Assembly (NCBI GenBank): GCA_017116025.1 | Contig: JAFITR010000026.1 | Span: 1-13,991 of the forward strand | Origin: Simkania negevensis | GTDB taxonomy: Bacteria; Chlamydiota; Chlamydiia; Chlamydiales; JAFITR01 | DNA: 13,991 nt | Reading direction: 5' to 3' | The notes under the pieces: model-generated | The model's input: the letters and a program-made list of their open reading frames with translations, nothing else | Told to the model about the DNA's origin: nothing | Database searches by the model: none | Translations under genes and position numbers: made by a program | Shown: one piece after another, positions 1-5,137 of the stretch | Position numbering within the stretch: position 1 is the first letter of the stretch | How the letters are laid out: each line of letters opens with the position of its first letter

Positions 1-1
1 C

Positions 2-68
2 AGGCCATAAACACCTTCTAAGTTAGTTGCTTAATCAGAGGTGATTATGGCCTTTTTTTTGTTTTTTT
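2..68 (+). terminator. Rho-independent terminator of a gene left of the window
   Basis: A nine-base arm AGGCCATAA (2-10) pairs with TTATGGCCT (45-53). After one A.A mismatch the stem continues as CACCT (12-16) with AGGTG (39-43). A smaller TAAG/CTTA pairing (19-22, 30-33) can form in the loop. The stem is followed at once by a run of eight T, a G and seven more T (53-68). There is no matching A run on the left, so it works for plus-strand transcription, ending a gene whose body lies before base 1. Confidence 0.88.
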
Positions 69-230
69 GCGGGAAAAGTGTTACCTATGTTGGTGAACTG
101 GACCAACGGCCATTCAACGCTTTATTTCTCCTCTAAAAAAACGTATGGGGATGTAGCATAAAGGCAATTATAGGGATGACGTGTTAAAAACTCTCTACAT
201 ACAAAAGCTGTTTTTACCCATGAGTAAGAA
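69..230. other. Intergenic leader before the glycosyltransferase gene, no gene seen
   Basis: No open frame here has coding character. The only structure seen is a small hairpin, GTTGGT (89-94) with ACCAAC (102-107) around a seven-base loop, with no T run. It may belong to the leader of the next gene, or be chance. No convincing promoter hexamers were found. Confidence 0.4.
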
Positions 231-1091
231 ATGACGTATGTTTTGAAAGGCAGCCACACTTTTTGTTCTGCGGTGGTAGTAACGCACAACTGTCCTAGGC
301 ACATTGAACGATGTATGAAGGCGTTAGATAGGCAGGAGCGCAAGTTTGATCGTGTGATCATCGTCGATAGCGGCTCTGAAGATACAAGCTACCTCGACCA
401 GTACGAGGCGCTGCCATATCTCAAGGTGATTAAAGGTGCCAAGGGCATCGGTTTTTGTCGAGCGAACAACGTGGCTATTCCACATCTCATCGATGAAAGC
501 GACTATATTGCCTTTGTTAATCCCGACGCATTTTTATCAGAGAGCTTTGTCAAAGAGGCGCTAGCCTTCATGGAAAACGACAAAAATAGGCAGATAGGAA
601 CGATCACGGGGTTGGTAGAAGGATACGATATGGAGAGAGATGCTCCGACCGGCGTAGCTGATACAACGGGGATCTTCCGCAAGTGGTATGGGAAGTGGTA
701 CGACCGCGACCAAGGGAAGAGTGTCGAGGATGAGAGGTATACGGAAGCGGAAATTGTCCCTGCCATCTGTGGGGCATTGATGTTTTGTCGCAAAGAAGCG
801 TTACAACAATCGATGGTACATGGCAATGAAGTGTTTGACACTACGTTCTACATGTACAAGGACGATATCGACCTGTCGCGCAGGATACGCAAGGCGGGAT
901 GGGAAGTGGCGTTTGTTCCCTGGTTAAAAGCCTACCACTGCCGCGGATGGAATAGGAAGCGGTATAAGATGCCACGCAAGTTACGTCTACTATCAGCAAG
1001 AAACGACCTGCGTATCGATCGGAGAAACCACTCACCCTACCTCGCCTATTCACTGGCCAAATACCTCCTCGTAAAACTGGTTAACCTCTAA
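231..1091 (+). CDS. Glycosyltransferase family 2 (rhamnosyltransferase-like)
   Basis: A 286-residue GT-A fold glycosyltransferase that should move a sugar from a nucleotide-sugar donor to a surface glycan or lipid precursor at the cytoplasmic face of the membrane. Visible motifs are the first beta strand VVVTHN (15-20), the nucleotide-binding VDSGSED (45-51), NPDA (97-100) at the place of the metal-binding DxD, an acceptor-side CGALMFCRKEAL (180-191), and the FYMYKDDIDLSRR stretch (206-218) whose acidic pair should hold the catalytic base. H236 follows in the usual YH position. The layout matches the WbbL/RfbF type of GT2 proteins; the true donor and acceptor cannot be told. ATG 231 is the first start in this frame, directly after a stop at 225-227, with only a weak ribosome site. 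No membrane segment is evident. It stands alone between a terminator and the next gene's own leader. Confidence 0.85.
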   Translation: MTYVLKGSHTFCSAVVVTHNCPRHIERCMKALDRQERKFDRVIIVDSGSEDTSYLDQYEALPYLKVIKGAKGIGFCRANNVAIPHLIDESDYIAFVNPDAFLSESFVKEALAFMENDKNRQIGTITGLVEGYDMERDAPTGVADTTGIFRKWYGKWYDRDQGKSVEDERYTEAEIVPAICGALMFCRKEALQQSMVHGNEVFDTTFYMYKDDIDLSRRIRKAGWEVAFVPWLKAYHCRGWNRKRYKMPRKLRLLSARNDLRIDRRNHSPYLAYSLAKYLLVKLVNL

Positions 1092-1098
1092 CGCCCAT

Positions 1099-1126
1099 TG
1101 TACGAAAAACTTTTATTTGATACCAT
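1099..1126 (+). promoter_or_regulatory. Weak sigma70-like promoter candidate for the 552-residue gene
   Basis: TTGTAC (1099-1104) and TACCAT (1121-1126) are 16 bases apart, directly after the glycosyltransferase stop. The -35 matches the consensus at three of six and the -10 at four of six, so this is only a candidate. The gap to the GTG start leaves room for a short leader. Confidence 0.3.
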
Positions 1127-1146
1127 ACACTCATAGGGACTATCGT

Positions 1147-1151
1147 AGGAG
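1147..1151 (+). promoter_or_regulatory. Ribosome binding site that decides the GTG start at 1161
   Basis: AGGAG, within TAGGAGAAG, sits nine bases before GTG 1161. It supports initiation at this GTG rather than at a later ATG. Confidence 0.7.
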
Positions 1152-1160
1152 AAGTAAGTC

Positions 1161-2819
1161 GTGAGCTTTACAAACGAAAACTATCTAACCCTTTGTCAGT
1201 CTGGTAATTATGACCAAATATCCAGCCAATTGAAGCAAAACCCTGGCCAATGTGTTGAATTTTGCAACTATTTGGTAAAGAAAATTGACCAGCAGGATGC
1301 GGGGAATATTGACTGGGACCGTCTTGTTTTAGCGATTTCAGAATCGATTGATCCAGAGTTGAGCAGCAAGAATGCTGGGCAATTGAAAGAGATCGACCGT
1401 TCGTTAGCTCAAATAATCCAAAGTTCTCATGGGTCAGCGTTCAAAGCAGGCAAAGTCTCTTTGGAGATACTCGGGCAGCTCTCTTCTTCTGCAGACTTAC
1501 ACCATTTAACAGAGAGCAAGTTAACAATTGGTGCTCGGCTCAAACAAGCAGAAATCTCTTCCCCAGAATCACTGCCGCTCACCCCTTCTTCTGACGGCCT
1601 TTCTCCATTGGATAGAGAAAGGAATAGCGAAAGTTCATCATCGTTAGATTCCCTGCAGGCTTCTCCAACATCTCAGTCCTCGCCTCCTCTTTCTCCCGTT
1701 GAGGCAACAACAAGCGATAAACAGTTGCCCACCCCCCACAACCTGGCTTCAAAACTTCTCCTAACACTCGAACAGATAGGAGCGCCACGTGGCACTTTTA
1801 CTGAGCCCGAATTAGAGGCTTTCGTAACCCGTATGCAAGCTGTTACAAATAGCACTCCCGAACGTTTGGCAGAAGCTGCAGAGAACCTCCCTGCCATGCC
1901 CCAATACGATGAAGATGCCCTTAAAACAGCACTGCAAAAAAAAGATGTGGGATCGAGATCCTATCAAAATTTTAATACGGCACGCGAAGCTCTTACACAA
2001 GCAAACGATACTCTTCATGGCCAGCTAGATGCGCTGTTTACAAACAGCGTCATAGGAACACGCCTCGCTTTGAAAGCCGGGAAGGTACTCGCTAACAGCA
2101 CATTTGCCAAGCAGGCGGATCGAACCCAATTTATCCATGAGCAGATCCATGACAGCATGAGAGCATTTGTAGTAAAAGAACTGTGGAAGTATTTTCAAAA
2201 TGACCAGTTGACTTACGAACAGAGCGAAAAGATCATCAGTAAAAGTTTAGAGAAAGCAACGAATGCGATGAAAAAACAGATGGATTCTAAAACGTTTGAT
2301 CGATTCAAAAAAGAGATCAACCCCGCTACTTGTACTGATGTGATACGTTCGCCGCGCGATTTTCTTACCGAGCAAGAGTTTCAGGTTTTCTCCAAGGCTC
2401 TTGAAGCAGCATTTCGAGAGGAGCTCACATCGGTGAATACGAGCGCACCAGAAATCGCAGCAAGCATTTGCGCTCAAATGTATTGTAAGATGCTGCCAAC
2501 AAGTAGTGTATCTGTTTACAAAGAAGCTAAGCAAAAATATGCCGGGCTAGAAGCTTTGAAAGATAACGAATATGAAGCGATGTGGACAACAGCCGACAAA
2601 TTCATCGCACTACTGTTGCGGCAAGATGATGAAAAAAAATATCCACTGGCAAAAACCAGGAAGCTCCTCTGCAAATTTGTGCAATCGCTAGAGAAGTCCG
2701 AAGAAAAGCAAATAGCGGCCTACCAGGCACTCGTCATAGAGGCGATGACAAAAAGGCAACATCTTCAACCGTTAAAGCCGTTCCTACCTCAGCCCATTTG
2801 CGACAGCCTGGGCATTTGA
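1161..2819 (+). CDS. Unknown 552-residue protein with Ser/Pro-rich linker; candidate effector
   Basis: I do not recognise this protein. It starts at GTG 1161 with a good AGGAG site. Three parts can be seen: an N-terminal mostly helical part (about 1-130); a low-complexity linker (about 131-195) rich in Ser and Pro; and a long helical C-terminal part (about 196-552) with many Lys, Glu and Ala and no clear membrane segment. The linker carries seven Ser-Pro or Thr-Pro pairs (S134, T141, S148, S168, S174, S178, T191), a pattern typical of sites for eukaryotic proline-directed kinases. There is no Sec signal peptide. Large soluble proteins with no family, disordered linkers and Ser/Pro bias are common among type III effectors of chlamydiae, so a host-directed role is a reasonable guess but not shown. 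It stops one base before the stop of the convergent hepT gene. Confidence 0.8.
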   Translation: MSFTNENYLTLCQSGNYDQISSQLKQNPGQCVEFCNYLVKKIDQQDAGNIDWDRLVLAISESIDPELSSKNAGQLKEIDRSLAQIIQSSHGSAFKAGKVSLEILGQLSSSADLHHLTESKLTIGARLKQAEISSPESLPLTPSSDGLSPLDRERNSESSSSLDSLQASPTSQSSPPLSPVEATTSDKQLPTPHNLASKLLLTLEQIGAPRGTFTEPELEAFVTRMQAVTNSTPERLAEAAENLPAMPQYDEDALKTALQKKDVGSRSYQNFNTAREALTQANDTLHGQLDALFTNSVIGTRLALKAGKVLANSTFAKQADRTQFIHEQIHDSMRAFVVKELWKYFQNDQLTYEQSEKIISKSLEKATNAMKKQMDSKTFDRFKKEINPATCTDVIRSPRDFLTEQEFQVFSKALEAAFREELTSVNTSAPEIAASICAQMYCKMLPTSSVSVYKEAKQKYAGLEALKDNEYEAMWTTADKFIALLLRQDDEKKYPLAKTRKLLCKFVQSLEKSEEKQIAAYQALVIEAMTKRQHLQPLKPFLPQPICDSLGI

Positions 2820-2820
2820 C

Positions 2821-3231
2821 CTATTCGGGGCTTTGCATAATCTGACGGCAGAATTCCTGAAAATAACGGAGTTTATTTTTGATAACGCCATGAACAATTG
2901 TCAGATTCATTTTTTGATAGTCATGCACTGCTATATTTCGGAATCCAACCATTTTCTGCAGCTCCTCGCTCACTTCAGGAGAAATCTTCTTGCTTTGCTC
3001 TAAAAAAACGAATACATCACGACTGCTTTGTGGAATACCGAGTTTTTCAAGGCGAACTAGACGCATACCCAAATCAATCACTGCCTCACAAGCTCTAAGT
3101 AGATTCAATAAAATCGCATCTTGCTTTGTATAGTTATGCTCTAGCTCATCCTCATGGCCATCGTATTCTTCATGAATTCTCTGCAAACATTTTTCAACGA
3201 TCGCAACCTTGTTCAAAATCACATCATCCAT
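2821..3231 (-). CDS. hepT: HepT-like HEPN ribonuclease toxin (DUF86)
   Basis: A 136-residue all-alpha protein of the HEPN superfamily, the toxin of an MNT-HepT module. The catalytic RX4HXY motif is intact: R98, H103 and Y105 in RNIAVHDY. Family members cleave RNA as dimers, and in studied systems the partner nucleotidyltransferase silences the toxin by adding AMP to the tyrosine of this motif. Length is normal for the family. The start ATG (3231-3229) overlaps the 3' end of the antitoxin gene by eight bases, so the two should be translationally coupled and made in a fixed ratio. The gene converges on the 552-residue gene with one base between the stops, leaving no room for a separate terminator. 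With key residues present it is probably active; its RNA target cannot be told from sequence. Confidence 0.9.
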   Translation of the reverse strand: MDDVILNKVAIVEKCLQRIHEEYDGHEDELEHNYTKQDAILLNLLRACEAVIDLGMRLVRLEKLGIPQSSRDVFVFLEQSKKISPEVSEELQKMVGFRNIAVHDYQKMNLTIVHGVIKNKLRYFQEFCRQIMQSPE

Positions 3232-3637
3232 GCATTCGATCCTCTATAATCCCCTTTCTTTCCTCATTGAGCCAAAGATACATCGACAAGGAAGCATTCT
3301 CAAAATGATCACAGTATAAATGGTCCTGGCAAGCTATGCGCTCACCTTCCATAAAAACCTGAAAACGGAAAACAGTAGAAGCTTTTGCAAGATCGACAAT
3401 TTCGACATCGCGCTGAATCATCACTGCAGTCTGTTGTGCAAGATCCCAAAGGAGAAGATCGTCCAACTTCTCTTTGGAAAGAATAGCCAAGTCGAGATCG
3501 CTCTCTACCGACTGATACTCTGTTCCAAAACTTCCAAAAAGATAAACCCCCACCAGCTGTGGTAACGAGGATTGAATCTTCTCTAAAGCTTTTTCTAGTA
3601 TATTGCTTCTTTCTTGACCGTCCATGTCAAGAATCAT
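3224..3637 (-). CDS. mntA: MntA-like minimal nucleotidyltransferase antitoxin
   Basis: A 137-residue protein of the DNA polymerase beta-like nucleotidyltransferase fold, the antitoxin of the HepT module. The family signature GSX10DXD is complete: G35-S36, ten residues, then D47 and D49; D82 in DVEIVDL can supply the third metal ligand. Known relatives transfer AMP from ATP to the HepT tyrosine. It is the first gene of the pair and overlaps hepT by eight bases. ATG 3637 is used here; a second in-frame ATG at 3625 (residue 5) is possible, and neither has a strong ribosome site. The C-terminal tail after about residue 100 is Cys/His-containing and less typical. The RAYT repeat unit starts about 50 bp upstream, so the module may have arrived with, or next to, mobile DNA. 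Confidence 0.9.
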   Translation of the reverse strand: MILDMDGQERSNILEKALEKIQSSLPQLVGVYLFGSFGTEYQSVESDLDLAILSKEKLDDLLLWDLAQQTAVMIQRDVEIVDLAKASTVFRFQVFMEGERIACQDHLYCDHFENASLSMYLWLNEERKGIIEDRMHG

Positions 3638-3690
3638 ATCAACATATTCATTAAAATCCTAATATGCGCTGAAGGTCGGGTGCAACTAAA

Positions 3691-3716
3691 AGTGTAAGCC
3701 TTGTTGCTTAGCAAGT
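3691..3716. repeat. Left outer hairpin unit of the RAYT element
   Basis: The unit begins AGTGTAAGCC and contains TAAGC (3695-3699) that can pair with GCTTA (3706-3710). It is the reverse complement of the units at 4438-4485, with a few changes. It also lies in the likely 5' leader of mntA. Confidence 0.6.
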
Positions 3717-3732
3717 GCTTTATCGTACAACC

Positions 3733-3837
3733 TTAAAGCCCGGAGGGCGCTCGATCAAAGCCTCGGGTGACGAGCGCAGCGAGGAACCCGTGGTAATCGA
3801 TAGAGAAGATGGAGCCCGGAGGGCGATTGAAAACCTA
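3733..3837. repeat. Left 105-bp inverted arm, REP-like
   Basis: Reverse complement of 4318-4422 with two mismatches (at 3808 and 3832). The arm is itself built from parts: the 13-mer AGCCCGGAGGGCG occurs at 3737-3749 and again, direct, at 3813-3825. Each copy can form a GCCC/GGGC mini-hairpin. Between them CGGGT (3764-3768) can pair with ACCCG (3786-3790). The inner end supplies the TAG stop of the transposase gene (3835-3837). Confidence 0.85.
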
Positions 3838-4287
3838 TGCCACATTATCATCACGCAGGAATGACCATCGTAAATGCCAACGTGAAATAAGGCTTTCAAT
3901 TTCTTCATTAAAGCTGCACTTTTGATGGTGCTCTTTTTGGCATTCGATGTATTTACTGACTTTTTCTAGCATGGAATGTGAAACAGAAAACCCTCCATAA
4001 CCTACTTGCCAAGAAAATTGGGCTTGATCCTGTTTTTTCATCCAACCTGTACTGTATGATTTAAGCTCTTTGACCAAAGTAGACAAAGCAATTGTCGGAT
4101 GAAGACGCAGTAAAAGATGAAGATGATTTGCAGTACCATTAATGATGATTACGGAAGAATTCCTCTTGCGTGCAATCCCACACAAATAGGAATGCAGTCG
4201 AGACTCCATAGAGGATAAAATGAGGTCTTCGCGGAGTCTTGTCGCAAATATTAAATGTATGTAGTTTTCAACACAACTATGTCCCAT
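3835..4287 (-). CDS. REP-associated (IS200-like, Y1 HUH) transposase
   Basis: A 150-residue single-strand DNA transposase of the IS200 / Y1_Tnp family, closest in look to RAYT proteins. From the chosen ATG (4287) it begins MGHSCVENYIHLIFATR, the usual start of the family. It contains the HUH metal site as HLH (H55, H57 in GTANHLHLLL), the conserved WQVGYGGFSVS (93-103), and the catalytic tyrosine Y113 in KYIECQKEHH. All key residues are present, so it may be active. CAGG five bases before the ATG is a plausible ribosome site. The frame stays open upstream to 4452, but those 55 codons are a translation of the right inverted arm (KPGGRSIKASGDERSEEP) and should not be counted as protein. The stop lies at the inner edge of the left arm. 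Confidence 0.88.
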   Translation of the reverse strand: MGHSCVENYIHLIFATRLREDLILSSMESRLHSYLCGIARKRNSSVIIINGTANHLHLLLRLHPTIALSTLVKELKSYSTGWMKKQDQAQFSWQVGYGGFSVSHSMLEKVSKYIECQKEHHQKCSFNEEIESLISRWHLRWSFLRDDNVA

Positions 4288-4317
4288 ACAAACCTGATGA
4301 AAATTTTCATGGCAGCT

Positions 4318-4422
4318 TAGGTGTTCAATCGCCCTCCGGGCTCCATTTTCTCTATCGATTACCACGGGTTCCTCGCTGCGCTCGTCACCCGAGGCTTTGA
4401 TCGAGCGCCCTCCGGGCTTTAA
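4318..4422. repeat. Right 105-bp inverted arm, REP-like
   Basis: Partner of 3733-3837 in inverted orientation, 103 of 105 bases the same. It carries the same internal direct 13-mers, here as CGCCCTCCGGGCT at 4330-4342 and 4406-4418, also 76 bases apart. Beyond it the similarity to the left side continues through TTGTACGATAAA after a one-base gap. Confidence 0.85.
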
Positions 4423-4437
4423 TTTGTACGATAAAAC

Positions 4438-4485
4438 ACTCGCTAAACACAAGGCTTACAAACTCGCTAAGCAGATAGCTTACAC
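4438..4485. repeat. Two tandem 24-bp hairpin units at the right end of the RAYT element
   Basis: Unit 1 (4438-4461) and unit 2 (4462-4485) both begin ACTCGCTAA and share GCTTACA near the end; 19 of 24 bases are the same. In each, the CTAA part can pair with the GCTTA part as a short hairpin. The left end of the element has one such unit in reverse complement. A further degenerate hairpin, GCTTAGCATCTTTGTAAGC, lies at 4528-4545. Confidence 0.6.
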
Positions 4486-4607
4486 TTTTATTTTAAAAAT
4501 TAACCTTCTTTTTCTGTTCATCATGTGCTTAGCATCTTTGTAAGCTATGTGATTAGATCATACCAACTCTATTTCCAACATCATCTTAATTGTTCTACAC
4601 AAATATT

Positions 4608-4625
4608 GGGGTCAGGCCTAACCCC
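4608..4625. repeat. GGGGTCAGGCCTAACCCC palindrome after the DUF2165 gene
   Basis: An 18-base near-perfect palindrome (one mismatched pair) that begins six bases beyond the DUF2165 stop. Transcribed from the minus strand it would form a GC-rich hairpin, but only AATATTTG follows, so as a terminator it is imperfect. The GGGGTCAGG half resembles end sequences often found with IS200-like transposases; that link is from memory and not tested. Confidence 0.5.
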
Positions 4626-4631
4626 GATGAA

Positions 4632-5108
4632 TTATTCAGATCGAGAGAGGAAGTACATAAAACTTGCTAGCATGAGGGAGAAGAGTAATGCTTTTGAATG
4701 CATGGAGCTTACCGTAGAAGCCCATAAGTAGAACCACTCACCAGCAATGATAACAAAGCCGCCCATGAATAATGCAAAACCCATGGCTAATCCAATCAAA
4801 GCAGCCTTTTTCCCTGTGGCATAAGCAGGTGTGCTCCTCCCCGCTTTTAGCATCCCAATAGCTCCTATCCAGCCGAGTATTGCTGTAACGCTCTCCCACA
4901 AAATGATGCTAATGTAGGCAGCGTGTTGACCTATCGGGTTTGTGATGGCTCTCCACTTTACATTGGTCGCTGTGATTGTTTCCATACCGACAACGGTTTT
5001 CATCAGCGCAAAATTTGTATTGTAGTCAGTCATGTTGTTGATCGCGATCAACGAGAACATGAGAGCGACAGAAAGTGTAATAATCGCATCTCTTGATTTT
5101 ACAAACAT
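4632..5108 (-). CDS. DUF2165 family small integral membrane protein
   Basis: A 158-residue inner-membrane protein with four predicted membrane segments (about residues 9-21, 60-83, 96-117 and 131-153). The family pattern is clear: NNMTDYNTNF in the first loop, then WRAITNP, the AYISIILWE segment, and GGFVIIAGEWFYLW near the third helix. No biochemical role is established for DUF2165. I place the start at ATG 5108, with AGGG ten bases upstream. The frame can also start at TTG 5141, which overlaps the mfd stop as TTGA and would add 11 polar residues; the ATG puts the first helix at the usual distance. Only 29 bases separate it from mfd, so it is probably the last gene of an alaS-mfd transcript. 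Confidence 0.85.
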   Translation of the reverse strand: MFVKSRDAIITLSVALMFSLIAINNMTDYNTNFALMKTVVGMETITATNVKWRAITNPIGQHAAYISIILWESVTAILGWIGAIGMLKAGRSTPAYATGKKAALIGLAMGFALFMGGFVIIAGEWFYLWASTVSSMHSKALLFSLMLASFMYFLSRSE

Positions 5109-5137
5109 TTTATTGTCGCCCTGTCGCGCACTGCTGT

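Larger units (their letters stand above)
3691..4485 (-). mobile_element. RAYT transposase unit with long inverted arms (REPtron-like)
   Basis: A compact unit of about 795 bp. In the centre is an IS200-like HUH transposase gene (3835-4287). On each side is a 105-bp arm (3733-3837 and 4318-4422), inverted with respect to each other and 103/105 identical. Outside these, similarity continues with a few changes and small gaps into 24-26-bp hairpin units (one on the left, two on the right). IS200/IS605 elements normally have short subterminal hairpins, not long inverted repeats. A single transposase gene framed by inverted REP-like palindromes is instead the hallmark of REP-associated tyrosine transposases. 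I set the boundaries at the outermost hairpin units; no target duplication was seen, as expected for HUH enzymes. Confidence 0.72.

Noticed and set aside
89..107. GTTGGT/ACCAAC hairpin as a riboswitch or tRNA part
   Set aside because: Too short, with no T run and no cloverleaf or known riboswitch core around it.
4438..4485. Tandem 24-bp units as a possible CRISPR array
   Set aside because: Only two adjoining imperfect units without spacers, and a related unit on the far side of the transposase; no cas genes.
4525..4731. 68-codon plus-strand frame over the DUF2165 3' end
   Set aside because: Overlaps the real membrane protein gene and the palindrome; no motif or ribosome site.
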